DNA of 64,000 bases from Pseudorasbora parva (Eukaryota > Chordata > Actinopteri > Cypriniformes > Gobionidae), in the NCBI RefSeq assembly GCF_024679245.1, contig NC_090177.1, positions 39,868,803 to 39,932,802 on the forward strand, given 5' to 3'. A program made the translations under genes and the position numbers. Below, one piece after another: positions 11,200-22,595 of this stretch. Below the pieces are notes generated by a model. The model was not told the DNA's origin, ran no database searches, and was given only the letters and a program-made list of their open reading frames with translations. How positions within the stretch are numbered: position 1 is the first letter of the stretch; each line of letters begins with the position of its first letter.

Positions 11200-11720
11200 C
11201 CATATTTTGCCAAAAGTTTTGGGACGCCTGCCTTTACATGCACATTAACTTTAATGCCATCCCATTCTTAAACCATAGGGGTTAATATGGAGTCGGCCCA
11301 CCCTTTGCAGCTCTAACAGCTTCAGCTCTTCTGGGAAGGCTTTCCTCAAGGTTCAGGAGTGTGTTTATGGGGATTTTGACCATTCTTCTAGAAGCTCATT
11401 TGTGAGGTCAGGCACTGATGTTGGACGAGAAGGTCTGGCTCTCAGTCTCCGCTCTAATTCATCCCAAAGGTGATCTATCGGGTTGAGCTCAGGACTCTGT
11501 GCAGGCCAGTCAAGTTCCTCCACACCAAACTCACTCATCCATGTCTTTATGGACCGCGCTTTGTGCTCTGGTGCACAGTCATGTTGGAACAGGAAGGGCC
11601 CATCCTCAAACTGTTCCCTCAAAGTTGGGAGCATGAAATTGTCCAAAATGTCTTGGTATGCTGAAGCATTTACAGTTCCTTTCACTCGAACTAAGGGGCC
11701 AAGCCCAACCCTTAAAAAAC
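11200..11720 (-). pseudogene. Truncated Tc1/mariner element with C-terminal transposase fragment
   Basis: A minus-strand frame at 11365-11685 encodes the C-terminal part of a Tc1-type DDE transposase: FQHDCAPEHKA (second catalytic Asp), then SPELNPIDHLWDELERR, the block with the last catalytic acid (Asp here). The left end has a TIR-like GTTTTGGGAC sequence. The N-terminal DNA-binding half is absent and a second related element starts at 11730. This is a relic, not a gene. Confidence 0.8.
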
Positions 11721-11729
11721 GATTGATTA

Positions 11730-12849
11730 TACACTATATTGTCAAACGTTTTGGGACCCCTGCCTTTACATGTACATGAACCATCTCATTTATAATCCGT
11801 AGGATTTAATATGGAGTCGTCCCACCCTTTGCAGCTATAACAGCTCCAGCTCTTCTGGGAAGGCTTTCCTCAAGGTTTAGGAGTGTGTTATGGGAATTCT
11901 TCTAGAAGCTCATTTGTGAGGTCAGGCACTGATGTTGGACGAGAAGGTCTGGCTCTCTGTCTCCGCTCTAATTCATCCCAAAGGTCAGGACTCTGTGCAG
12001 ACCAGTCAAGTTCCTCCACACCAAACACGCTTATCCATGCTTTGAAACCAGAAGGGTCGTCCCTAAACTGTTCCCAAAAAGTTGGGAGGATGAAATTGTC
12101 CAAAATTTCTTGGTATGCATTAAGGGTTCCTTTCACTGAAACTAAGGGGCCAGGCCCGACCCCTGAAAAACCACACCACACCACAATCCCCTCTCCACCA
12201 AACTTTACACAATGCAGTCAGGCAAGTACCGTTCTCCTGGCAATCACTAAACCCAGTCCATTGGATGGTCAGACAGAGAAGCGTGAATGATCACTCAGAG
12301 AACACGTCTCTGCTCCTAGAGTCCAGTGGCGGCTGCTTTACGCCACTGCATTGCTCTTGGTGATGTAAGGCTTGAGCTGCTCGGAAACCCATTCCATGAA
12401 GCTCTCTACACAATGATCTTGAGCTAATCTGAAGGACACACATGAAGTTTGGAGGTCTGTAGTTATTGACTCATTGAAAGTTGGTGACCTCTACACACTG
12501 TGACCCTCAGCATGTGCTGACCCCACTCTGTGGTTTTATGTGGCCTATAAGTTGCTGTTGTTGCCAATTGCTTCCACTTTGTTATAATGCCACTAACAGT
12601 TGACCGTCGAATATTTAGTAGTGAGGAAATTTCACGAATGGACTTATAGCACAGGTGGCAACCTATCATGGCACCACGCTTGAGTTCACTGACCTCCTGA
12701 GAGCGACACATTCTTTCACTAATGTCTGTAGAGGCGTCTGCATGCCTAGAGCTTGATTTATACACCTGTGGCCATGGAAGTGATTGGAACTCCAGAATTT
12801 TATGATTTGGAGAGGTGTCCCAATACTTTTGGTGTATGTATACACTGTA
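11730..12849 (-). mobile_element. Decayed Tc1/mariner element, related to the neighbouring fragment
   Basis: The ends are TACACTATATTGTCAAACG at left and, reverse complemented, TACAGTGTATACATACACC at right, both leading into a TTTTGGGA or TATTGGGA segment and flanked by TA. On the minus strand an N-terminal helix-turn-helix remnant (REISSLLNIRRSTVSGIITK) lies near 12560-12700 and a C-terminal remnant at 11888-12184 (ELDWSAQSPDLWDELER), where the NPI-H motif is deleted. The middle is not open. It is non-functional and at least one further copy of the family lies directly beside it. Confidence 0.8.
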
Positions 12850-12989
12850 TATAGAAGTAATTTCTGAATAAATCCGCCGTTTGAACAAATCGAATTAATG
12901 TTGGATGTTTCAATGACTTAGTATCTTAGTTTTCCAGTCCTTAGTATCAGTTCACCAAAAAAATAAAAAAATAAAAATAAATCATATTA

Positions 12990-13160
12990 TTTAAAAAAAC
13001 ATTGAAAATGTTGACATGAAAATTCTGTCATCATTTACCCACCCTCATATCATCTTCTTTTATGTCCCACAGAATAAATAAAGTCATACAGGTTTGAAAC
13101 GACGTGAGGAAGAGTAAATGATGACAGAAATTTCACTTTTGGGTGAACTATCCCTTTAAT
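12990..13160. mobile_element. Short MITE ending in GAACTATCCCTTTAA
   Basis: Two facing segments, GTCATCATTTACCCACCCTC on the plus strand and the same motif reverse complemented near 13110, form imperfect arms around a PyPy-rich centre with GTCCCACAGAATAAATAAAG. The GTGAACTATCCCTTTAA end is shared with other MITE ends near 10437, 17602 and 54890. Confidence 0.45.
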
Positions 13161-13811
13161 ACCTTTAAAACCCATGACTCTCATGGCATTACTTAATTGT
13201 AACAGCAGTGTAAATGCTTTCATGCCACCTCTGAGTAAATGGTCTGTAAATCTAGATGCCAATTCAGATGAAACTTATTAAAAAGAAATCATGTTGTAGC
13301 CTAAAAGTTTATGTAATAAACATTTCTCAAAAAAAAACAATCCTCAAAAGATTACAAAAAGAGGAAGATTTAGAGTAAATAGTAGAATTAGCTTTTAATT
13401 CAACAATATAACAGAAAAAACAAAGCAGTAGTGTGTACTGAAACAAGTTCAACACCAGTCAATGAGTGGAAAGAACTGAAGGAATTAAGTACACAGGCAA
13501 ACAAACGCAATACAAAACAGGTGTGCTCTAATTAGTAACATAATGAGTAACAGTGATGGCAGGAACATAGGAACAAAGGCAAGCAAACTAAGGGTGTTTA
13601 CACCGGTTTCAAAAAGCTTTTGGAGGGTTTCAAAATTCATGGTTTTGAAGACGATGCCCTTAAACATCTCCATAAAAGTGAATTTGTGAAAATGTTGATG
13701 TCATGCGCATGCGTATTACGCCTTCGCAGGGTTTTTCTTGACAAAGTGACATCGCCAACTACTGATCTGGCATGCATTTTAACAGCCTTTTTAGTCATTT
13801 TCACTGATCTA

Positions 13812-13812
<1 letters not shown>

Positions 13813-13900
<88 letters not shown>
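13813..13900. repeat. (TA)n microsatellite, about 44 units
   Basis: Pure TA array directly abutting CACTGTAAAAAA. A shorter TA run abuts the opposite end at 19539, so one original TA array was probably split by an insertion. Confidence 0.97.
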
Positions 13901-13903
<3 letters not shown>

Positions 13904-14933
13904 TGTAAAAAATCCAACTTGCAAATTGTTGACTCAGTTTCAGATTTTAAGTTGAGTGGACAAATTTTTGACCACAATGTTGGGTTTACTTATAAGAACG
14001 ATTTCACTGCAAGTTTACTAATATGTCGTCCACTGAACACAAACAAGTAAGTTGAGAAAACGTAATGTTTTAATTTATTCATAACTTCCCGTCATCGCGC
14101 ATGCGCAGAATGTCAGCGCTGTACCTTGCACGGGGTTTCCTCCTTCAACCACACTTTGGAAGGGACTGGATTTCATCTGGTTGAGGTAAGTTTTCTTTAA
14201 GCTTTATGAATAAATTAAGGTACATGGCACACCTTGTTTGTTAAATGTTAAAATACTAAACTCATACTAAAGCATGTGGTGATTAGTTATCTTGTTTGTT
14301 ATCTGTTATGTTCGGTGATGCTTTTAGCAGTCTGTTAACATTTGAAGGTACGTACATATACAGCTACAGTATGGCTGGATGGACTATATTATTGTGGAGA
14401 CTATATAAAATGTAGGTCTATATTGCTAGAGATTGTCCACGTAGCACAGTAACGTCTATTTAAAGCTGCACTTTGTAAACAGTTTTTTATGTTCAAAATT
14501 GACTAAATAGATACAATGAACAAGTATTTTATGAATCCATTTTTCAAACCATGTTTTTGTCTTATCTTGAATCATTACGCTACACCTATAATACATGTTT
14601 ATTTTGGGATTATTTTAGCTCAGTCGGCGTCGATGCGGAGTAGCACAGTACTTTCGGCGTGACTCGTCCTCATAGACATAAACAGAGAAGTAGTTCCGAC
14701 TACAATGTTCTTCCGCAAGACGCATGCACACCGTTTTGTTTTGATTAACGCGCGCCAAAAGTTACAGCTTCAACGTTATTGACAACTTAGACAAGTGTGA
14801 GGACACATGTTTGAACGAGAAAAGAATAAGAAGGACGTGCATGATGTTAAAAATGTTAAAGACAGCATGTAAGTGCTAATTTTTTGTGTTTATTGCAATT
14901 TGATAGTGAAACATATACCCAATTTTGTCAAAA

Positions 14934-16807
14934 AGCTCACAGTGGGTAGCATTACCTTAAACACAGTAGGTTATGTCTTATGTGAACATAAATAATTTAG
15001 TGAATCCAAGATGTTTTAGTAGGATGGATTCGATATGTGCTTTAGCTCTTAAAGGGACAGCAATCTAAGTACGTTACCTGCCGTCTTGTGTATTGTTACT
15101 CAGACAACAAGACAAATCACTTAATGCTCTTTTATATCTTTATAAATACATTTATATTTAATTAATACAGTGAAGACTATGTATTGGGTTGTAATATCTT
15201 GTTATTATTCCATTTCTGTAATGCTACATGTTAAATTAACACACTGTAACTGCGTTTGTTTTTGTATTTGTCCTGTTTAGAAAAAAGGGAAAAAAAGCAA
15301 CAACATCAAACATCAGTGATGCATTGACAAAAATCTGGCAGATGTGCAAAAATGTGACCTTTTGAAAGATCAGGTGAGTTTATTATTTTTAGATCTAAAT
15401 GAAGTGTACACTTAATTTTTACTGTTATAACAATGTTTTTGTTTTTTTCAGGGTCTGTGCTGAGTATTACAGGAGAGCACCTTTTCCCTTCATTGGATGA
15501 ACACACATCTAGAGAATGGAGATGAGATGAAGTTCTTACTAGACCAACTTGAACATCAGGTAATTGTTTAGCATGTGATATATGTTTGATTAAAGGTTGA
15601 ATGGTGTCATCTCTCTGTCAAGCTAAGTCCCATGCCTCTCTTTGGATATAACTTGTTCCATAATTGTTTTTTCTGTCTTTTAGTCACATACACTCCATTG
15701 TACTTGCTCAAAGAAAGGCCACAACTTTCAGAGGGACCTTTGTTTATGAGAGAAAAGTTTGGAAACATCCTGAAGACTTGCCTGGTAAGATGATGTGTGT
15801 CATCATCAGCATATACACTCATGCCTGAAATACTTCACCTGTTCACCTGTTTATCAGGTCTATTTTTTCAAATAGCTCACAGTGGGTAGCATTACCGTAA
15901 ACACAGTAGGTTATGTCTTAAGTGAACATAAATAATTTAGTTAATCCAAGATTTTTTAGTAGGATGGATTAGATATGTGCCTTAGCTCTTAAGGGGACAG
16001 CAATCTATGTACCTGCTGTCTTATTGTTACTCAAACAACAAGACAAAATCACTTAATGCTCTTTTGTATCTTTATAAATACATTTATATTTAATTAATAC
16101 AGTGAAGACTATGCATTGGGTTGTTTTCACATTGTTTTATTCCATTTCTGTAATGCTACGCGTTAAATTAACACACTGTAACTGCTTTTGTGTTTGTTTT
16201 TGTATTTGTCCTGTCTAGAAAAAAAGAAAAAAAGCAACAACATCAAACATCAGTGATGCATTGACAAAAATCTGGCAGATGTGCAAAAAATTTGACCTTT
16301 TGAAAGATCAGGTGAGTTTATTATTTTTAGATCTAAATGAAGTGTACACTTAATTTTTACTGTTATAACAATGTTTTTGTTTTTTTCAGGGTCTGTACTG
16401 AGTATTACAGGAGAGCACCTTTTCCCTTCATTGGATGAACACACATCTAGTTGTACAGAGAATGCAGATGAGATGAAGTTCTTACTAGACCAACATGAAC
16501 ATCAGGTAATTGTTTAGCATGTGATATATGTTTGATTAAAGGTTGAATGGTGTCATCTCTCTGTCAAGCTAAGTCCCATGCCTCTCTTTGGATTTAACTT
16601 GGATATAACTTGTTCCATATTTGTTTTTTCTGTCTTTCAGTCACTCCATTGTACTTGCTCAAAGAAAGGCCACAACTTTCAGAGGGACCTTTAGATAAGA
16701 GAAAAGTTTGGAAACATCCTGAAGACTTGCCTGGTAAGATGATGTGTTTCATCATCAGCATATACACTCATGCCTGAAATACTTTACCTGTTCAGCTGTT
16801 TATCAGG
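14934..16807 (+). repeat. 0.93-kb tandem duplication of an exon-bearing segment
   Basis: Copy 1 is 14934-15860 and copy 2 is 15874-16807, offset 940 nt and closely similar throughout, introns included. Both begin AGCTCACAGTGGGTAGCATT and end TGTTTATCAGGTC. Copy 2 has an extra TTGTAC triplet pair in block B and lacks several bases elsewhere, so the copies have diverged by small indels. Confidence 0.92.
16219..16733 (+). pseudogene. Three exon-like blocks (copy 2) of an unidentified gene fragment
   Basis: Block A (16219-16311) is between CTGTCTAG and GTGAGT, block B (16390-16505) between TTTTTTCAG and GTAATT, and block C (16641-16733) between CTGTCTTTCAG and GTAAGA. Individually they have coding-like frames: A gives TTSNISDALTKIWQMCKKFD, B gives GEHLFPSLDEH then ADEMKFLLDQHEHQ, C gives PLYLLKERPQLSEGPLDKRK. 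With these borders the phases do not join without stops, and copy 1 (15281-15785) has further stops. Related blocks occur near 16843 and at 17715-17836. I do not recognise the family; it looks like captured, decayed host or transposon gene material. Confidence 0.5.
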
Positions 16808-17102
16808 TCCTTAACTTATCATTTGCTCTCTGTCAGCCAAAAGGCAGAGTAAAGAGACGAAAGCAGGGTACAAAGTCATGGTAAAAAATACTAAATTGAA
16901 AAATCATATTTGAAACTTTCTCAGTGATCAGTTTGATTTCATCTGAGAGCACAAATTCAACAAGTTGTTGTTGAATCAGCATTGCAATTACATCAATGCT
17001 GAAATGGCTTCTAACAGCACAGGTTCAGGTGTGGCAGTGTTTGGGCTTGGGAAATATAATATGTTTATCAGTTTTAGTTCAATGGCTGAATTTGAACAAG
17101 CT

Positions 17103-17602
17103 TAAAAGGTTAGTTCAACGAAAAATGAAAATTAGCCCATGGTTTGTTCACCCTGAAGTCATTCTAGGTGTATAGGACATTCTTCATATACGCAGAGTTA
17201 AATAAAAAATATCATGGCTCTTCAAAGCTTTATAATGGCATTGAATGGTGGTTTCTGTTTTGAAGTCCATAAAAGTGCATCTATCCATCATAAAAGTGTA
17301 TCATTCATTCATTCATTCATTCATTCAAGCGAAGTAGCGTGTTTGTGTAAGAAAAATATCCATACTTAAAACTGTATAGACTAAAATATCTAGCTTCCAA
17401 CGGTATGCAAGTCAACATGCGCTTGTGTGTGGGGCAGTTATATGATGGATAGAATAGCTGATGGATGGGTAGGTAAAAATGCGCTTTTTAATGTATAACT
17501 CTGATATAACTCTGACACAAAGAAAGTTATATACACCTAGGATGGCTTGAGGGTGATTAAATCATGGTCTAATTTTCATTTTTGTGAGGAACTAACCCTT
17601 TA
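17103..17602. mobile_element. MITE with about 70-bp imperfect inverted ends
   Basis: The left end TAAAAGGTTAGTTC and right end (reverse complement TAAAGGGTTAGTTC) continue together through AATGAAAATTAG and a CCTAGGTGTATA segment. There is no coding frame. An ATTC tetranucleotide run occupies 17301-17327. This is a typical fish non-autonomous DNA transposon. Confidence 0.75.
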
Positions 17603-18001
17603 TAATCAGGGCCACCTTTACTTTTCAAATAAAGTTACATGAGCATGTTTAGGAACACACTGAACACTGTGGTCCACTGGAAAATCCCTAATTTTATGCT
17701 TATTTCTATTGCAGGACATAGAGCCAGGATAAAGGGAGAAGATGAGGATCTTAACCATCTTTGAAAATGATGCCACCATCCACTCAAACCCAAATATAAG
17801 GTGCCCCTCTGTAGTACTAAGAGCAGATTGGACCAGGTAATGTGCAATACCTTTGCTGCAATTGTTACTAAATATTTTTTTCAAAAGTGTTTAATGTTCT
17901 TGACCCCCAGTGCTCAGCAAGAGTCTGGTCCTTAAAAAAATTGCTGCAGTCTATGGATAATCATAAGGTTGAGCATTTATTTATTTCAATTTGTACTCTA
18001 A

Positions 18002-18816
18002 TAGGGATGCACCGAAATGAAATTCTTGGCCGAAGCCGAAACCGAATAATAATGAAATGCTTGGCCGAAGACCAAAGGCCGAATACCGAACGCGGTGTTG
18101 CGCATTTTTTCTATTTATTTGGCAATTTTTTTTACCATTACAATAATTAAATTTTTTTTGCTTTTTACTATTTTGTGTTGCTTTTCTGAGAAATAAATCA
18201 AATAACAAAAATACAATTTCAAAATATTTAACACTGAATTTTTTTTAACATTCCAGCAGATATTATACAAACTAAGCACAACATAACCTTAAATAAATAA
18301 ATAGTAAAATAAAAAATATATTTTTATTTGGCCATCTTAGAAGCCCCCCTTCTTGAATAGCCTATGTTAGGCCTATAACTGACTGCTGAAAGAATGTAAC
18401 TCTGTATGTCTACAACAACAAATGTGCATTGAATAGTGCAAAAAATGTGGATGAACCCACAACAAATAAATAACTGTCCTAGACATAAGCCTACTTAGCC
18501 TACTTCTTCAGGAAAAGTGTCAGGTTCTTCTTTATGAAAAGTAGCTTCTCTGCTTTCTCACATGAAAGTCAGTTCCTCTTCTCATCGATGACATGAGATG
18601 CAGCTCTAAACAGTGCTTCCACACTGCTGACATGTTTGCTGCATAAAGCACGCGGCTCTCACTCTACGTGGGATACTTTTTGATCGCGTCATTAAAAACG
18701 TCATTGTTCGGCAAAAATTATTCGGCCTTTTTACTTATTCGGCCGAATGCCGAAAGTGCTTTTTTGGCTATTTTCGGCCGAATAATTTCGGTTGCCGAAC
18801 ATTCGGTGCATCCCTA
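18002..18816. mobile_element. hAT-type non-autonomous element (TAGGGATGCACCGAA ends)
   Basis: The left end TAGGGATGCACCGAA is mirrored at the right as TTCGGTGCATCCCTA, and subterminal GGCCGAA/TTCGGCC motifs recur at both ends. The interior is AT-rich without transposase. The TIR style is that of hAT elements. Eight-base flanks do not match perfectly. Confidence 0.75.
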
Positions 18817-19056
18817 CTAATTTAGTGTATAATCTTTTTTTGTTTATAAATATTGAAGAGTGGAGTAGAAGTTCATCACCTTCTAATGTACCTATTGGAG
18901 ACAGAAAATGCTGTTTTGCAGAATTGTCAATAAAATGTTTCTGTAATGATGGCAATGTATTTTGTATTGTGTTGTATTTTCAGTGTGGTTTGTTCTGGCT
19001 GCATTTGGATTCTTAATGTGGTGGGTACACAAGTAGCTGGGTTAGATATTTGAAGA

Positions 19057-19370
19057 AAGTTAAACCAACTTACAAAAAGTACAAAGTTGAGTTAACTTAA
19101 AAAAATAAAGCAACCAGCTGCAAAGCATTTTTGAGTTTACTGAACTCCAAGACCTCTGAAATTGTGCTAATTTGTTTCTTTGAGTTGGACTGGTAAGTTG
19201 AAAAAGTTGAACCAACTTTTTGGTTTCAAAGTTGAACCAACTTACAAAAAGTACAAAGTTGAGTTAACTTAAAAAAATAAAGCAACCAGCTGCAAAGCAT
19301 TTTTGAGTTTACTCAACTTCAAGACCTCTGAAGTTGTGCTAACTTGTTTCTTTGAGTTGGACTGGTAGTT
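19057..19370. repeat. Direct duplication within the CACTG element right end
   Basis: AACCAACTTACAAAAAGTAC followed by the GTTGAGTTAACTT segment and CAACCAGCTGCAAAGC appears near 19060-19150 and again near 19230-19320, and once inverted near 19455-19520. Such stepwise arms are typical of subterminal repeats in DNA transposons. Confidence 0.7.
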
Positions 19371-19554
19371 AGATGGACTTACTGAGTAAAGTATAATTAA
19401 CTTAATCAAATAAGTTTAGTGAACTTTCAAAAATGATTTGGCATAACTTCAACCACTGAAGTTGAGTAAACTCAAAAATGCTTTGCAGCTGGTTGCTTTA
19501 TTTTTTTAAGTTAACTCAACTTTTTTTTTTTTACAGTGTATATATATATATATA

Positions 19555-19880
19555 TATATTCACCGATCAGGCATAACACCTTCCTAATATTGTATTGGTC
19601 CCCCTTTTGCTCCCAAAACTGCCCTGACCCATCGATGCATGGACTCCACTAGACCCCTAAAGGTGTGCTGTGGTATCTGGCACTAAGATGTTAGCAGCAG
19701 ATCATTTAAGTCATGTAAGTTGTGAGGTGGGGCCTCCATGGATCAGACTTTGTTCAGCACATCCCACAGATGCTCGATTGGATTGAGATCTGGGGAATTT
19801 GGAGGCCAAGTCAACACTTCAAGTCAGCTCAACTCTTCGTTGTGCTCCTCAAACCATTCCTGAACCGTTTTTGCTTTGGG
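19555..19880 (-). mobile_element. Truncated Tc1 element, same family as 42364-43568
   Basis: It starts with the TIR-like CACCGATCAGGCATAAC and follows the 42.4-kb element closely (TATGGACTCCACTAGACCCC-like stretch, CCCACAGATGCTCGATTGG) until about 19880, where similarity ends. It would code on the minus strand for the transposase C-terminus but has no open frame. Confidence 0.8.
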
Positions 19881-20039
19881 ACTTAAGGGGTTTCAACCTG
19901 ATCAAGTGGGGGTTTTGATCTTTTTCCGGTTGGGAAAAGCTGTTCTAGGCCTCCAGCTCTACTTTTTGAGTTTTTTCGTTCATCCAGTTTGCGTGTATTA
20001 CGTGAAATCTACGTTATAATGTAAAGTTAATGTTCATGA

Positions 20040-20568
20040 CTGGATTCCGGGATTCCCTCTGCGTCACAGAAATCAATCGGCCTTAAGTTATAAACATACC
20101 TTTATCTGCACAGAGGGATGCGTTCCTGAACATGTTTATGTGTTTCTTCATTTGCATCCACATTTTGTGCAAATTTATCCTCCAGGACAACACCACTTTA
20201 TTTGTTTTCTATATCCAAAGCATTTCCATCCTAGCCAGGAGTTCATGACGGCGTTTTGCTTTCACCTGGGTCTGCGTCACTGACGTCTGTCTTGTTCGTC
20301 TCCATCTGATATTTGCGTGTTTGCCCTCTATTCAATATAGTCATTTCCGGAACGCATGTTTTTCCTCCCCTCTTTGCATTAATGATTTATTTTTACTCAG
20401 TAACGAGTGTGGTTTAAAATGTAGCGAAGTACAATACTTTAATTAAAATGTACTTAGTTAAAAGTAAAATGACAGATTTTTAAAACTACTTTAAAAAGTA
20501 GAAGTACACAGAAAAACTACTCAATTACAGTAACGCGAGTAAATGTAATTCATTACTTTCCACCTCTG
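20040..20568 (-). mobile_element. Probable hAT-like element, right end only clear
   Basis: The end reads GTAACGCGAGTAAATG then TTACTTTCCACCTCTG, which on the minus strand is CAGAGGTGGAAAGTAA, a common teleost hAT-type terminus. The opposite end was not located with confidence. Confidence 0.45.
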
Positions 20569-21699
20569 TACCTAATAAAGTTTGTTGTTTTATGTTTATT
20601 TTATATAAACATTTCATCCACAGGTTCTGTGTCAATCATTTTGAAAAAATTAAAACTTAACCTCAACTGTTGTTAATTGCAGACTGAATTTTCAAAATGG
20701 AAACGACTGATTTGAATGAGCCTTACAGTGAAAGACGGAGAAGGTGGCGGATAATGTGAAACAGAGGGGAAAAGTGAAATAAGTGGAGAAATGGGAGAGC
20801 GATGAACAGAGCGCTTGCTCCAGATGGTAAGGCCCTCGGGAGCACTTCATTTCCTTAATTGACAATAATGGCTTTATAAACGGCTGTTGATCTCACAGTG
20901 TGGCTGCCCTGCTCTAAATCAAACAGAGGAATTTAGAGCAAGTCAAGAAGACAGCGTATAAGAAAGGGACTGAAGAGCAGTATACAACCAAAGACAAGTG
21001 GAAACGCTGCAGGGAGAGAAAGACTGGACACACATGAACACACTTCAGAAGTTTCAAAGTAGTTCAGGTGCTCGGTGTGTGTGATCCAAACACCTGTCCT
21101 GCTCAACATCTGCTGCCTCGGTCTAATTCAGTCTCTTTATCACTCCATTTTGTCTCTTTTCTCTCCCTGATGGGAGCACAATGAGGTGTGTTGTTCCCCA
21201 CAGACCCAACGAGGCGACAGAGGCCTTCAGGAGGGGTCGAGCTGCACGTAGGAGGAGCTAGTTGTTCTTGAACCCATTTCACAGCGCGGGTCACGGCGAT
21301 ATTCTAGAAGGTCCCGAACGTGCGGTGAAGGGAAGCCCTGTGGTGCACAACTGATTCTTTGAGAGGGAGCCACTGAGTCGGAATAGGAAACATGGTGTGG
21401 TACAACAGTAAAGTTTGCATTGGGATGGTTAGATAGACTGAGCACTGTGTGTGTGCGGAAAAAAAGAAATAGAAGGAAAGGAAACACAAATCAAATGTGT
21501 CCAGCGTTTATGCACCAGAGGGGTTGAGAGCGTTACGGCCCTCAAGAGGAATGGGTTTTCCTTGGAAACCAACTAACAGGCAAGAAACACCCACCATAAA
21601 AAACAGTAAACTATATGCTGGCCCACATGGAATCTGCAGGCATTTTTCATATTTCTGATGCTGATATAAAAAAAAAGAGCAAAATGCTAGAAAAGTTTT

Positions 21700-22350
21700 G
21701 GGTTACACTTTAGTTTAGGGTCCAGTTTTCACTATTAACCTAGTATTAACTATGCATCAATAAACTCCTCATTACTGATTATTAATAGTTAGTAGTTGTT
21801 AAGTTTAGGATTGCGGCATATAGAATATGATTATGCAGAATAAGGCATTAATATGTGCTTTAAAGTGCTAATAAACAGCCAATACCACACTGTAAAAAAT
21901 TTTTTTGGGTTTTTGTTGGTTTAACTTAAAAAAGTAAGTAACCTGGTTGCCATAAAATTTTAAGTTTATTGAAATTAAAAATTTGAGTTGATACAATGAA
22001 GGAAATTTGTTTAATAAATAGAAACTCAAAATATTTTTGTATCTGAACCACATAAAAAATGTGATAAATCATGAAAATAGCACAATTTGGCATGCTTCAC
22101 CGCGTCATCAGAACTAAAATGCACACAATTCCCCGATATGCTTACAAAATCTGTTAATAATATTTTAATAAAGGTTGTCGAATCTCAAAAAATGTTCATT
22201 GTATTAACTCAAAATTTTAATTTCAATGAACTCAAAATGTTAAGGCAACCAGGTAACTTTTTTTCTAAATAATGTTTTACAGTGCAGTAATATGCATGAT
22301 AATAAGCAACTAGTTAATAGGGAGAATTGGACCCTAAACTAAAGTGTTAC
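21700..22350. mobile_element. hAT-type MITE with perfect 8-bp target duplication, carrying a nested MITE
   Basis: The left end GTTACACTTTAGTTTAGGGT is mirrored by ACCCTAAACTAAAGTGTTAC at right. AAAGTTTT flanks it at 21692-21699 and 22351-22358. A second MITE (21888-22284) interrupts it, so the outer element is the older of the two. Confidence 0.85.
21888..22284. mobile_element. CACTG-ended palindromic MITE nested in a hAT MITE
   Basis: It runs from CACTGTAAAAAAT to TTTTACAGTG. Arms share AAGTTACCTGGTTGCC-like and TCAATAAACTTAAA-like segments in opposite orientation, giving a long imperfect hairpin. The same family starts at 63761 and is cut by the window end. Confidence 0.8.
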
Positions 22351-22595
22351 AAAGTTTTCGGGTAACTGTAGAATTCAGAAGAAAGACTTTTTTTATTTTC
22401 AGTACTAGAGTTATTAGCAAAAACGTTATGGATCTTTACAAACAATCATATTTGACGTTATTTTCCGTTGAAATTTGATTGGCTGCTGGCAGCCATTTTA
22501 TTTTATGAGTCATATTAGAGGATCTGTTGGTATGTGTACCAAAGAAGATCCACACCAATTTTTAAATTCACATATCATACGGTTACGGCATTATT

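Larger units (their letters stand above)
13901..19538 (+). mobile_element. CACTG-bounded composite element with exon-like blocks
   Basis: The left end is CACTGTAAAAAA (13901) and the right end reverse complemented is CACTGTAAAAAA (ending near 19538), each followed by AAGTTGAGT-type sequence. Both sides are TA repeat, so a 3-bp duplication cannot be told apart. CACTG ends suggest a CACTA/EnSpm-type element, but no transposase is visible. Inside are plus-strand blocks with splice-like borders, a 0.93-kb tandem duplication and an AATAAA at 18929. A hAT MITE (18002-18816) and another MITE (17103-17602) have landed inside. Alternatively, two small CACTG MITEs could flank unrelated sequence. Confidence 0.5.
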
